The notes: generated by a model from the sequence alone, not told the origin. Counted from the first letter of the stretch, positions 38,442-47,716 are shown. The stretch is 59,826 nucleotides of DNA from a bacterium c-19 (GCA_009917405.1 QZED01000005.1:1-59826); one strand, 5' to 3'. Translations and numbers: made by a program.

Positions 38442-39080
38442 ATGGATAGACAAATCATATGGGATTGGAACGGAACCTTATTTAATGATGTAGATTTATG
38501 TGTAGAAAGTATTAATTATTTATTGTCGCTGCAACATTTACCCCAATTGTCAAATAAAGAAGCTTATCAAAAGGTATTTCGTTTTCCGATTATAGAATAT
38601 TATCAAGCCCTCGGCTTTGACTTTACAAAATACTCATTTGATGATCTGGCAATAAAATATATGGAGTACTATCAACCGCGAAGCTTGGCATGTTCCTTAT
38701 ACGAGCATGCACAGGAATGTTTGCAATACTTTCATAATAAGGGGTATCGGCAGATATTACTGTCTGCCTCTAAGAAAATTTATTTGATGAATCAACTGAA
38801 GCAATTTCCCATCCGTGATATGTTTGAGCAAATCTTAGCGTTAGATAACATTCATGCGTATTCTAAGGCAGAATTGGCGTTAAACTATATGAAGCAGCAT
38901 TCTGTTTCATCTAAGAATTTCATTTTTATCGGCGACAGTGTACATGATTATGAGGTTGCACAAGCCGTAAATGCATCATGTATTTTGATTGCGAACGGTC
39001 ATGAACACAAGGAACGCTTACAAAAAACCAATGCGATTATTGTTAATCACATTGATGAAGTTCAGAAGATCATTACTTAA
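38442..39080 (+). CDS. HAD-family hydrolase (phosphoglycolate-phosphatase-like)
   Basis: 212 residues if ATG 38442 is used. HAD motif I is DWNGT (WDWNGTLFND), motif II LLSAS, a conserved Lys follows, and motif III/IV is FIGDSVHDYEVA. The helical cap lies between motifs I and II, as in the Gph/PGP subgroup, which dephosphorylates small phosphorylated metabolites; the substrate is unknown. The start is ambiguous between TTG 38433, ATG 38436 and ATG 38442, because the predicted transcript starts near 38426 and the leader is very short. Its 3' end overlaps the convergent DUF218 gene by four bases. Confidence 0.85.
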   Translation: MDRQIIWDWNGTLFNDVDLCVESINYLLSLQHLPQLSNKEAYQKVFRFPIIEYYQALGFDFTKYSFDDLAIKYMEYYQPRSLACSLYEHAQECLQYFHNKGYRQILLSASKKIYLMNQLKQFPIRDMFEQILALDNIHAYSKAELALNYMKQHSVSSKNFIFIGDSVHDYEVAQAVNASCILIANGHEHKERLQKTNAIIVNHIDEVQKIIT

Positions 39081-39850
39081 TAATGAAATATATACGCTCT
39101 TACAAGTCCGAAAAATTCCCTTGTATAAAAACAAAGCTGTGCATATTCTAGATCATCTGCCGGTTTTGGAGAAATTGTAAAACCGTTTAATTCGCCGAGA
39201 TAAACGGCTCTTTTCATATGAAAACGATTGGTTACTAACGAAATATGCTTCGATGTAATTCCATGCTTGTTCATAATTTCCATGGTATATCGGAAGTTTT
39301 CAGAGGTATTGCGTGAGCGATTTTCTACTAAAATATGCGATTCTTTCACATTTCGATCGACTAGCCACTGCTTCATCGCTTCGGCTTCCGAAATCGTTTC
39401 GTCGCTTCCTTGTCCGCCTGATACAACAATCATGACATTCGGATTTTTTTGATACTCCTCATAAGCACGTTGCAAACGATATAATAAACTTAAGGAAATA
39501 TGATTACCGTGAACTAATCCGGCACCCAATACTAACACGGTGTCTCCCTGTTCACTTGTTTCATGATAACCGCTGTATATTATACTGCCTTCGATAAGTA
39601 TAAATACACTGAGCAGAAAGATACAGCCTATTTGAAACAGATGCAGCAGCTTTTTCGGCATATAATCAGAAATATTTATTTGAAAATAATGTAACAGAAA
39701 GATGGTTATACCTAGTAAGAGACCTCCGTATAAAAAGAGATTCAAAAAGGTCAGTGTATCGTAACGAATCGTCAAAAACTGCCAATAGAGAATCGCAGCA
39801 ATTGCAATACCGATTAGGAGTATATGGCTGTATTTCCATGTTTTCTTCAT
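39077..39850 (-). CDS. YdcF/SanA-like DUF218 membrane protein
   Basis: 257 residues. Three hydrophobic helices in the first 110 residues (ILLIGIAIAAILYWQF, LNLFLYGGLLLGITIFLL, LFQIGCIFLLSVFILIEG) place the rest outside the membrane. The DUF218 domain begins DTVLVLGAGLVHG (about 123) and contains VVSGGQGSDE, SEAEAMKQWL, ENRSRNTSENF and VTNRFHMKRA, all canonical blocks. The family includes YdcF and SanA, with proposed roles in envelope integrity; the biochemical function is unsettled. AAGGAGCACTCTGA precedes the start, which overlaps the stop of the helicase gene by ATGA, so the pair is translationally coupled. Confidence 0.85.
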   Translation of the reverse strand: MKKTWKYSHILLIGIAIAAILYWQFLTIRYDTLTFLNLFLYGGLLLGITIFLLHYFQINISDYMPKKLLHLFQIGCIFLLSVFILIEGSIIYSGYHETSEQGDTVLVLGAGLVHGNHISLSLLYRLQRAYEEYQKNPNVMIVVSGGQGSDETISEAEAMKQWLVDRNVKESHILVENRSRNTSENFRYTMEIMNKHGITSKHISLVTNRFHMKRAVYLGELNGFTISPKPADDLEYAQLCFYTREFFGLVRAYIFHY

Positions 39851-42180
39851 TCAGAGTGCTCCTTCCAAAATTGCTCCAAATGTGTTTCTAACTCATGCTC
39901 ATGATGAATGATTTCATAATGACGCATATGCGCCGGAAACAAAGGGCGATAAGCGGCAGAGGCATAGCGTTCATCAAGCAGTACAATCACACCGCTGTCC
40001 GCATCATCTCGAATCAGTCGTCCGGCAGCCTGTAATACTTTATTCATTCCCGGATATTGATACGCATAAGCAAAGCCTTTTTGGTCATTCTCATCAAAAT
40101 ATGCTTTTATTAAATCAGTTTCCTCATTGATTTGCGGCAAACCGACCGAAACGACAATTACGCCGATCAGTTGTTCTCCTTTAAAATCAATTCCTTCCGC
40201 AAACATTCCGCCGAGGACACAGAAGCCGATCAGAGTATCACTTTGCTTTTGAAATTGCACTAAAAATTCCTGATGCGCTTCTCGATCCATATCGCTTTCC
40301 TGTAAAATAACATGAAAATCAGGATACAGCTTTTGAAATTGATTTGCGACTTGCTTCAAATAAGAATAGCTGGGGAAATAAACGAGATAGTTGCCTTGCT
40401 TTGCTGCTGCGACGGCAGCGACGGAACGGCAGATCGGAACGATCCCGGCTTCACGCATTTTATAGCGGGTATTAATTCCCTGATGAATGAGCAGTTTTGC
40501 CTTTCGCGGATCAAAGGGAGAAGGCAATGCCAGCTTTTTTTGACATTCCTGATCCAATAATAAATCAGTATAATAGCGAATTGGTGTCAACGTCGCCGAA
40601 AAGAATACAGCTGCCTTTCCCATTTTTAGCATTTGTGTTATGACACGATTTGGATTCATGCAGAATTGCTTGATAATCAGATCGTGCGATTCTTTTCTCA
40701 TCCATGTGATAAAATGATCATCATAGAAATCAGCGATGCGTAAATAAGCTAACACCTCAAAATACATTGTTTTTACTTCTTCACTGTTCTCATGTTCCTT
40801 TTGTAAATAGCGATCCGCTTCGTTTTGAAATTTATTTAACAGCAATAACAAGCTTTCATAAGGATCCTTGGAAGCCGTAAATGCAGAAAATTCAAAAAGG
40901 CTTTCCTTGTCCTTAAAAAAGCGGATGATTTCACGGATTATTTTTCTGAGCTTTTTGGCATCTTTTTGGATCAGTTTCAACAACTTTTGAAACAGTGATT
41001 GCGACAGTACTGCGGAATACATAGAACGTGCGCGTTCTACCAAATTGTGTGCTTCATCAACTAAAAAGACACAATCATTTTTTTCGGTGAAAAAGCGTTT
41101 TAAATAAACTCGAGGATCAAATACATAATTATAGTCACAGATGATTATATCACTGTAAAGAGAAGCATCTAATGACAGTTCAAACGGACAGACTTTATAG
41201 GTTTGTGCATAACTTTGAAATATTTCTCGATTCATTGCTTCATGGTGATCCAGCAAATCCGCTAATGCATCCTTAACCCTATTATAATATCCTTTTGCAT
41301 ACGGGCATACCTTTGGATCACAGTTTCGTTCTTCCAGCATACACATCTTATCTTTAGCGACAATCGAAACACAACGAATATGCAGACCTTGCTCATGCAT
41401 GAGGTGAATACTGTCCTGAGCGACAGTTGCGGTGATGTTCTTGGCACAAAGATAAAAAATGCGCTCGGTTTTACGCTCACCGATTGCTTTTATGGCAGGA
41501 AATAATGTTGAGATGGTTTTCCCAATTCCGGTAGGTGCTTGGGCGAACAAGATGTCTTCATCTAAAATAGTTTTATACACAGCCACAGCAAGCTCACGCT
41601 GTCCTTCACGATAGTTCGCGAACGGAAATGATAATTGATGAATACTATGGTCTCGCAGCTGTTGAAAATCACGAGAACGCTTTGCCCATACCGTATAAGC
41701 TTTCAGCATTTCCATATAAAAGGCTTCCAGTTGTACAAATGTCATCTCATGATGAAATTGTTTAATCTGATCAATATCAATTTGATAATAAGTAAGCTGA
41801 ACTGTTACGGAAGCCAGATTCTGTTGCTTCGCGTAAATATATGCATAACCGTATGCCTGCGCCCAGTGCGCCTGATTCATGTCCTCATGAATTTCTTCAA
41901 AATCACAGCTGACACTTTTAATCTCGTCAAGAATGATCCCGGCATCACTTTCAATAATACCGTCCGCTCTGCCGTCGATTATAAAGCATAAGTCGTCGAT
42001 GATTGTTTCTTCCTTCAGAAACACTTCGCTTTGATAATGCTCGCCACCCTGCTTCTGCAACTTGCGATGAATCCGTGATCCGATACTTGCTCTTTCGGGA
42101 CTTAAAAAACTTACACCCAAGTCACCCTGCTGATACAAAAATTCAGCGAGTGCTTTCACCGACATTTTAATCTGATACAC
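39847..42180 (-). CDS. DinG/XPD-like DNA helicase with N-terminal PD-(D/E)XK nuclease domain
   Basis: 777 residues. The N-terminus has a RecB/Cas4-type nuclease signature: GSRIH (H38), GRADG (D73) and DEIKS (E86, K88). The helicase part has Walker A APTGIGKT (about 209), a cluster of cysteines CMLEERNCDPKVCPYA plus an upstream or downstream Cys consistent with an XPD-type Fe-S cluster, VDEAHNLVERAR (DEAH), FFSATLTP, GGMFAEGIDFKG and the motif VI QAAGRLIRD. The architecture PDDEXK_1-DEAD_2-helicase C-terminal is known in Firmicutes; its role in repair is presumed. The start is GTG 42180, preceded by GAGGTG on the minus strand. The DUF218 gene follows with a four-base overlap. Confidence 0.9.
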   Translation of the reverse strand: MYQIKMSVKALAEFLYQQGDLGVSFLSPERASIGSRIHRKLQKQGGEHYQSEVFLKEETIIDDLCFIIDGRADGIIESDAGIILDEIKSVSCDFEEIHEDMNQAHWAQAYGYAYIYAKQQNLASVTVQLTYYQIDIDQIKQFHHEMTFVQLEAFYMEMLKAYTVWAKRSRDFQQLRDHSIHQLSFPFANYREGQRELAVAVYKTILDEDILFAQAPTGIGKTISTLFPAIKAIGERKTERIFYLCAKNITATVAQDSIHLMHEQGLHIRCVSIVAKDKMCMLEERNCDPKVCPYAKGYYNRVKDALADLLDHHEAMNREIFQSYAQTYKVCPFELSLDASLYSDIIICDYNYVFDPRVYLKRFFTEKNDCVFLVDEAHNLVERARSMYSAVLSQSLFQKLLKLIQKDAKKLRKIIREIIRFFKDKESLFEFSAFTASKDPYESLLLLLNKFQNEADRYLQKEHENSEEVKTMYFEVLAYLRIADFYDDHFITWMRKESHDLIIKQFCMNPNRVITQMLKMGKAAVFFSATLTPIRYYTDLLLDQECQKKLALPSPFDPRKAKLLIHQGINTRYKMREAGIVPICRSVAAVAAAKQGNYLVYFPSYSYLKQVANQFQKLYPDFHVILQESDMDREAHQEFLVQFQKQSDTLIGFCVLGGMFAEGIDFKGEQLIGVIVVSVGLPQINEETDLIKAYFDENDQKGFAYAYQYPGMNKVLQAAGRLIRDDADSGVIVLLDERYASAAYRPLFPAHMRHYEIIHHEHELETHLEQFWKEHSE

Positions 42181-42304
42181 GTTTTCACCTCATTTCGTAA
42201 CTATAGTTTACCATAAGCAGCCGGTGAATGAACCTGTTTTTTATAAAAATATTTGAATCAAAAATATTAAGGGAGTCTTACGGAGAAGATCTTTATGATT
42301 CCAG

Positions 42305-42365
42305 AGCAATTTAAAATAGGCTTGATGCTTAGAATATGATATAATGAAAGCATCTTAAAATTGCT
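42305..42365. promoter_or_regulatory. Nested inverted repeats around the rluD-like gene promoter
   Basis: An outer pair AGCAATTT (42305-42312) / AAATTGCT (42358-42365) encloses an inner pair GATGCTT (42324-42330) / AAGCATC (42348-42354). A perfect TATAAT (42340-42345) lies in the centre. Candidate operator or transcript-leader hairpin. Confidence 0.5.
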
Positions 42366-42398
42366 TAAAAGAAAGCTGAATCAGAAAGGAACTGTATA

Positions 42399-43352
42399 AT
42401 GCGTGAATTTAAAATCAATGAGAATGATGCGAATCAAAGAGTAGATCGTTTTATGCACAAAATGTGTCCCTCATTGCCGAATAGTTTATTGTATAAATAT
42501 ATCAGAAATAAAAAAATCAAGGTGAATAAGAAGCGCTGTACCAATTCACAACGTTTACAGTGTGATGACACAATTCAATGTTATATAAAAGAGGAATTTT
42601 TCATCGATGCTCGTAAATCCTATGAGTTTCTTTCCGTCAGTCCATCTTTACAGGTCGTTTATGAGGATGAATATATATTAGCTGTGTATAAGCCGATTAA
42701 TATGTTGGTACAAAAGGATCGAAATGAAATACAGGATAATTTGAATGATCGCTTATTACATTATCTTTATAATAAAAAGCTTTATGATCCGAAAGAGAAT
42801 CAAAGCTTTGTGCCGGCATTTGCGCATCGTTTGGATCGTAATACCGAAGGACTGTTGATTGCCGGTAAAACGGCTGAATCACTGCGTATCTTGAATGAAA
42901 AGCTGCGCACGCATGAAATTGCGAAGTATTATTTGGCAATGGTAGAGGGAATTCCGATACGAAGGGAAGCGGATTTGTATTTCTATTATAAAAAAGCTGA
43001 GGATCAAAACAGAGCGGAATTATTTGATCATCCGTCGGAAAATGCCAAGCAGATTCATACGCGTTATCGTACTTTGGAAATAATCGGAGCTAATGCTTTG
43101 TTAGAGGTACAGCTGTTTACCGGAAAAGGCCATCAGATTCGTGCATCTTTAGCGAAGCTGCAGCATCCCTTACTAGGCGATCGTAAATACGGAGCTGCGC
43201 CTTTTGCGGCTTTTCCTCATCAGGCGCTTTGTGCATATAAGCTGCGCTTTGCATTTGAAGCGGATGCCGGATGCTTGAATTATTTAAAAGATCAAGAAAT
43301 TGTTTTATCAAACAGTCGATTGCAGCGCTTTGTGAAGGAACACCGCGAATAA
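42399..43352 (+). CDS. RluD/RluC-type 23S rRNA pseudouridine synthase
   Basis: 317 residues. An N-terminal S4 RNA-binding domain (about residues 12-65, with DRFMHKMCPSLPNSLLYKYIRNKKIKVN) precedes the pseudouridine synthase domain. The catalytic motif is HRLDRNTEGLLIAGK, with the invariant Asp; family members usually have T-S/M-G after the Asp, here T-E-G. The FTGKGHQIRASLAKLQHPLLGD block is the second conserved signature. ATG 42399 follows AGAAAGGA. Target is most likely 23S rRNA uridines (RluC or RluD sites), which the sequence alone does not settle. It is a single gene; no clear terminator was seen after it. Confidence 0.92.
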   Translation: MREFKINENDANQRVDRFMHKMCPSLPNSLLYKYIRNKKIKVNKKRCTNSQRLQCDDTIQCYIKEEFFIDARKSYEFLSVSPSLQVVYEDEYILAVYKPINMLVQKDRNEIQDNLNDRLLHYLYNKKLYDPKENQSFVPAFAHRLDRNTEGLLIAGKTAESLRILNEKLRTHEIAKYYLAMVEGIPIRREADLYFYYKKAEDQNRAELFDHPSENAKQIHTRYRTLEIIGANALLEVQLFTGKGHQIRASLAKLQHPLLGDRKYGAAPFAAFPHQALCAYKLRFAFEADAGCLNYLKDQEIVLSNSRLQRFVKEHRE

Positions 43353-43403
43353 TGATTTCATATTTATGGGAACAATGAATTGTACAAGAAATAACAAAAA
43401 TAT

Positions 43404-43431
43404 TTGCTTAAATATGAGAAAGGTGTATAAT
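43404..43431 (+). promoter_or_regulatory. Promoter of the V-type ATPase operon
   Basis: TTGCTT (43404-43409) and TATAAT (43426-43431), 16-bp spacing, about 170 bp upstream of the first structural gene. The long leader contains a 16-codon reading frame (43448-43498) preceded by GAGGT, and an ATGGCA-TAACT-TGCCAT hairpin (43552-43568). Confidence 0.7.
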
Positions 43432-43599
43432 GAATGAGGTAAAAAAATGATATTCGATCTTAAGCGATTGAATCATAGAAATATTCTTAATTTTTAAACG
43501 AGAAAAATAGTGATTTTTTGTAAAAAAGGATATTGCTGAAGAGGACGTAAAATGGCATAACTTGCCATGATTGCATCAGAAGGGTAAGGAGCGAGAAGC

Positions 43600-43911
43600 A
43601 TGGAACCGTTGGTTAAGAAAATTATCGCAATGGACATGGCAGCGCGCAGCAAAGTGGAACAAGCAAAACATGCGCGCAGTGATGTGAAAAAACAGGTAGA
43701 GCAGTCTAAAGCTGAAATTGAAGCAAAGGCAACGCAGGATGCGAAACAGCGTCTTGCGGATTTAAAGCAACAATATGAAGAGGAAATCAAAGCTGCTCAG
43801 CAAGCAAGTGATGCGAATTATACACATACATTGACAGAGCTTCAAAAGAAATTTCAAAATTCAAAAGATGTCTGGCTGAAAGAAATCGTAGAACGCTGTA
43901 TTCATGAATAG
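43600..43911 (+). CDS. V/A-type ATPase peripheral-stalk small subunit (G/H-like)
   Basis: 103 residues, nearly all charged coiled coil rich in Lys, Glu, Gln and Ala (AKHARSDVKKQVEQSKAEIE). This is typical of the AhaH / V-type subunit G / NtpF stalk protein that pairs with subunit E to tether the V1 head. ATG 43600 follows AAGGAGCGAG. First gene of a nine-gene operon; 32 bases separate it from the C subunit. Primary sequence of stalk subunits is poorly conserved, so the assignment rests largely on position and composition. Confidence 0.8.
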   Translation: MEPLVKKIIAMDMAARSKVEQAKHARSDVKKQVEQSKAEIEAKATQDAKQRLADLKQQYEEEIKAAQQASDANYTHTLTELQKKFQNSKDVWLKEIVERCIHE

Positions 43912-43943
43912 CGTTTTTTATCGTGAAGAAGGGAGGCAGATCT

Positions 43944-44984
43944 ATGCTCTCATCATCCGGAGCTATCAGTGCGAAAGCAAAGGCGATGTACGGCAAGAGA
44001 ATCAAACCTGCGCAATATGAAGAATTGATTCGGAAACGAAGTGTCAGCGAAATTGCTCAAGTATTGAAAAATGAGACCGGCTTTAATGATTCCTTAAAAG
44101 ATATCCATGAGATGACAATTCATCGTGGGCAGCTTGAGCATTTATTGCGAATGGATCTGTATCGTCGTTTGGATAAACTTGTTCGCTTTGTGGACGGAAA
44201 ACAAAAGGCATATTATCTTGCTGTATTGAAGGAATTTGAAATTGAGCAGATATTAGCGAGAATACGTATGATATTATCAAAGGATTTTACTCATTCATTA
44301 AGTGATTTTCCTACTGTATTAACACGTTATACAAAGCTGAATGTTGCACAGTTGGCAGTTGTGCAAAGCTTTGAAGAACTGATGGACGGATTAAAAGGAA
44401 GTCCGTATGCGGAATTGTTAAAGCCGTATATGAATAAGTCAGATGTATTTGACTATACCGGTTGTGAATCGGTTTTACAAAACTATTATATATATGTTGT
44501 ATTTAGTGCTATTGAGCGAAGTTTTCGCGGGAAGACACAGAAGATTTTAAAACAAATGTGGTCAACGCGAATTGAATTGGATAATATTACCAAGATTTAT
44601 CGATTCAAGAAATTTTTTCATGTGAGTGAAGATGACATCAGGGCATCACTTACGGAATGTGAAGGAAGTATACCGAAGGCAAAGCTGAATGAAATGGTAA
44701 AATGCGCCGACGGCGAGGCTTTGTTAAAATTGTTGGCGCAAAGTCCTTATCATTTGCATACCGATGATAAAGACTTTGTATATATTGAATATTATGCGGA
44801 TCAGATTAAATATCATTTGGCAAAGCGTCATCTTCATTATGACAATGCACCGGCGATCGTATATACGGCTTATCAGCTGAGTGCAGAGCGGGAAATTGAA
44901 AACCTGATTAATATTATTGAAGGTGTTCGCTATCAGGTAGCAAGTGAAGAAATTATGACGATGCTGATCTATGATCGCGAGTAA
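43944..44984 (+). CDS. ntpC: V/A-type ATPase subunit C (d-type)
   Basis: 346 residues. This subunit caps the c-ring and links it to the central stalk. It is all-helical with the family pattern of three repeats: AKAMYGKRIKPAQYEELIRKRS at the start, ENYYIYVVF-like and LDNITKIYRFKKFF in the middle (DNI.nIyR.K is the best conserved block), and EIENLINIIEGVRY near the end. I preferred ATG 43944, with GGGAGG ten bases upstream, over GTG 43923. Unlike the Enterococcus hirae ntp order, it precedes subunit I here. Confidence 0.9.
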   Translation: MLSSSGAISAKAKAMYGKRIKPAQYEELIRKRSVSEIAQVLKNETGFNDSLKDIHEMTIHRGQLEHLLRMDLYRRLDKLVRFVDGKQKAYYLAVLKEFEIEQILARIRMILSKDFTHSLSDFPTVLTRYTKLNVAQLAVVQSFEELMDGLKGSPYAELLKPYMNKSDVFDYTGCESVLQNYYIYVVFSAIERSFRGKTQKILKQMWSTRIELDNITKIYRFKKFFHVSEDDIRASLTECEGSIPKAKLNEMVKCADGEALLKLLAQSPYHLHTDDKDFVYIEYYADQIKYHLAKRHLHYDNAPAIVYTAYQLSAEREIENLINIIEGVRYQVASEEIMTMLIYDRE

Positions 44985-44997
44985 AGGAGGGATATGA

Positions 44998-46926
44998 GTG
45001 GCAATCGCAAAAATGAATTTAGTAAATATCACTTCGGATCAAACACGATTGAATGAAGTGCTGCTGCGCTTTGTTGAACTTGACTGCTTTCATCCCGAGC
45101 CGGCAGCGAAAATTGCCGAAAGTGTGCATGGGGTTACCACCCTGCAAGAAGAAGATCCATATGCGGAGCTGTTGACGCAATTAAAGGATTTGGAAGTGAA
45201 TTTAGGGCTGTCGCTGACAAGTGAATTTGTGAAGGATCAGACTTGTGATCTCGGTGAAATCAAAGCTTATATGAATGAGCTTCAAAGCAAATGGGAACAG
45301 ATACTGAGTGTAAAGAGTGAACTAGACGGTGTGATTCAAGCGAATCAAGATGCACTTACTCAGGTAGAAAACATTGAAGGGATCGATATTTCCTTAGATG
45401 ATATCTTCTCCTGTCGTTATGTGAATGTGCGTTTCGGTCGCTTACCGCTAAACAGTGTGGATAAATTGCAGTATTACAGTGATCGACCGTTTGTTTACCA
45501 TTCTTTAAAAGAAGACAGTTCCTACAGCTGGTGTATGGTACTATCTACACCGAAGTATGAGCGAGAAGTGGATAATATTTTATCTTCATTGTATTTTGAA
45601 CGAATTCGCATTCCCGATTTTGTTCATGATACACCCGAAAAAGCTAAAGAAAATCTGAAAGCGGAAATTGAAAACGACTATCGTCAGCTTGCGGAGGTGG
45701 AAGCGGAAAAGGAAGCCTTCATCACCGGGTGTACAGAGCGCCTGCAACAGATCAAAGGAAAGCTGTTGTTTTTGGAAAACACCTTTGAAGCCAGAAAATT
45801 TGTTGTGGGACTCGGTGAGCGTTTTACAATTACCGGCTTTGCGGCAAGCGAAGATATTACGAAAATACAGGCAGTGTTTGCCGATCTTTCGGATGTGGAA
45901 ATTGCCGCGCGTCCGGCGCACAGCGATAATCGTTTCAATCCACCGACAAAGCTGAAAAACAACTGGTTTGCCCGTCCATTTTCAATGTTTGTGGAAATGT
46001 ATGGCTTGCCGAATTATGAGGATATTGATCCGACACCGTTTGTGGCTTTTACTTATACGCTGTTATTCGGGATTATGTTCGGTGATGTGGGACAGGGCCT
46101 CGTATTAATTCTTGTCGGTTATTTGGCAGCGAAGCTCAAAGGCATGAAGCTTGGTGAAATCGGTGTAAGAATCGGTATTTCATCGACCTTGTTCGGTTTT
46201 GTTTACGGTTCGGTATTCGGTGATGAGCATATGCTGGATCCGCTTTATCAATCGCTGTTTCATTTAGAGGAAAAGCCGATTGAGGTTATGGGAAGTAACT
46301 TCATTATGCCGCTGTTGATCTGTGCTATCGCAATCGGTGCGGTGCTGATTCTTTGCAGCATGTCAATCAATATGTATATACAGATAAAGCATAAAAACTG
46401 GGGCGAGTTGCTGCTGTCGCAAAACGGCGTTGCCGGAATCGTATTCTATACGGCATTTTTGGGCGGTGCTGCGGCACAGTTTGGATTCGGGGCTGCGGTA
46501 TTCTCAAAGCTTTATGTTCTCGCTTTGATTGTACTGCCGTTGCTGCTGATCTTCTTAAAGGAACCGATCGAACACAAGCTGAAAGGGAAAGCGATGTTCC
46601 CGGATGGTTTCGGCGGATTCTTTACACAGAGCTTCTTTGAATTATTTGAAGTATGTCTGTCATTTATAACCAATACGATCTCTTATTTGCGCGTGGGTGG
46701 CTTTGTACTGTCCCATGCCGGCATGATGCTTGTGGTCACGCTGCTAATGGAAATGGTAAGCGGTGCCGGAAGTATTGCGGTTGCGATTTTCGGTAACTTG
46801 TTTGTCATGTGCTTAGAGGGGATGATCGTCGGTATTCAAGTATTACGATTAGAATTTTATGAGATGTTCTCTCGTTACTTTACCGGTGACGGAATTGCAT
46901 TTCAGTCATTAAAAAACATGGAGTAG
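44998..46926 (+). CDS. ntpI: V/A-type ATPase membrane subunit I (a-type)
   Basis: 642 residues. It forms the ion half-channels next to the c-ring. An N-terminal cytoplasmic half (about 1-335) with long helices (AEVEAEKEAF...) acts as stalk attachment; the C-terminal half has seven or eight transmembrane helices beginning FTYTLLFGIMFGDVGQGLVL (about 352), with SFITNTISYLRVGGFVLSHAG (about 558-578) containing the conserved Arg that releases ions from the ring. GTG 44998 is used as start: AAAGGAGG lies seven bases upstream and MAIAKMNLV fits the family N-terminus. Confidence 0.95.
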   Translation: MAIAKMNLVNITSDQTRLNEVLLRFVELDCFHPEPAAKIAESVHGVTTLQEEDPYAELLTQLKDLEVNLGLSLTSEFVKDQTCDLGEIKAYMNELQSKWEQILSVKSELDGVIQANQDALTQVENIEGIDISLDDIFSCRYVNVRFGRLPLNSVDKLQYYSDRPFVYHSLKEDSSYSWCMVLSTPKYEREVDNILSSLYFERIRIPDFVHDTPEKAKENLKAEIENDYRQLAEVEAEKEAFITGCTERLQQIKGKLLFLENTFEARKFVVGLGERFTITGFAASEDITKIQAVFADLSDVEIAARPAHSDNRFNPPTKLKNNWFARPFSMFVEMYGLPNYEDIDPTPFVAFTYTLLFGIMFGDVGQGLVLILVGYLAAKLKGMKLGEIGVRIGISSTLFGFVYGSVFGDEHMLDPLYQSLFHLEEKPIEVMGSNFIMPLLICAIAIGAVLILCSMSINMYIQIKHKNWGELLLSQNGVAGIVFYTAFLGGAAAQFGFGAAVFSKLYVLALIVLPLLLIFLKEPIEHKLKGKAMFPDGFGGFFTQSFFELFEVCLSFITNTISYLRVGGFVLSHAGMMLVVTLLMEMVSGAGSIAVAIFGNLFVMCLEGMIVGIQVLRLEFYEMFSRYFTGDGIAFQSLKNME

Positions 46927-46938
46927 GAGGAAAGAATC

Positions 46939-47388
46939 ATGTTAAATACATTTGAATTATTATTGCCGTTGGTATTGATCGTTTTAATCAGTTTACCGCT
47001 TGTGAGCGTGTTCCGCGGAAAAACTAGCGCAAAGAGTGCGAAGTTTCGCGTCATTACGCATATTGCATTGTTCTTTGTCATTTTGGCAGGTGCCTTGATT
47101 TATAATATCAACGGTGCCACTGCACTTGCGGCTGAGGGTGAAGCTGTTGTTGATCAGATGAGCGGTTCAATCGCACAGGGTCTCGGCTTTATCGCCGCTG
47201 CATTGGCAACCGGAATGTCAGCACTGGGAGCCGGTATTGCGGTTGCGGCAGCGGCTCCGGCAGCGATTGGCGCATTCTCTGAAAATGATAAGAACTTTGG
47301 TAAATCACTGATTTTCGTTGCATTGGGTGAAGGTGTTGCGATCTACGGTTTGATTATTTCAATCTTGATCATTATGATCAAGCTATAG
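46939..47388 (+). CDS. ntpK: V/A-type ATPase rotor-ring subunit K (c-type)
   Basis: 149 residues, four membrane helices. The first hairpin (about 5-60) looks like a signal-anchor extension without an ion site. The second hairpin (about 80-149) is the true c-type unit: GLGFIAAALATGMSALGAGIAVAAAAPAAIG, then VALGEGVAIYGLIISIL with the single ion-binding Glu. The Gln/Thr ligands that mark Na+ rings (for example the TQG of E. hirae NtpK) are not visible, which hints at proton coupling; this is inference. GGAGGAAAG precedes ATG 46939. Confidence 0.93.
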   Translation: MLNTFELLLPLVLIVLISLPLVSVFRGKTSAKSAKFRVITHIALFFVILAGALIYNINGATALAAEGEAVVDQMSGSIAQGLGFIAAALATGMSALGAGIAVAAAAPAAIGAFSENDKNFGKSLIFVALGEGVAIYGLIISILIIMIKL

Positions 47389-47396
47389 GAAAGGCT

Positions 47397-47705
47397 ATGA
47401 AATTTTTTCTGCTCAGTGACAATATCGATACCCAAATGGGGATGCGCTTAGCTGGAATCGACGGTATTGTGATTCATGAGCGTGATGAGGTACTGCGCGA
47501 ATTAAAACAGGCGATGAGCCGTGAGGATATTGCCGTCATTTTGATGACGACAAAGTTAATCCAAACTTGTCCCGAAATTATATCGGAATTAAAGCTGAAA
47601 CAGCCAAAACCGTTAATTGTGGAAATTCCCGACCGTCACGGATCGGCTAAGGTAGGAGAGACGATTGATCGCTATGTCAGTGAAGCAATCGGAGTGAAAT
47701 TGTGA
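47397..47705 (+). CDS. ntpG: V/A-type ATPase subunit F
   Basis: 102 residues, the usual size of the central-stalk F subunit (NtpG in E. hirae naming). Rossmann-like pattern FFLLSDNIDTQMGMRLAGID, then EDIAVILMTTKLIQTC and PLIVEIPDRHG, the last being the family's best recognised block. It binds subunit D and helps regulate coupling. It sits nine bases after K and its end overlaps the upstream GTG candidate of E. Confidence 0.92.
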   Translation: MKFFLLSDNIDTQMGMRLAGIDGIVIHERDEVLRELKQAMSREDIAVILMTTKLIQTCPEIISELKLKQPKPLIVEIPDRHGSAKVGETIDRYVSEAIGVKL

Positions 47706-47716
47706 GGTGTGTGAGC

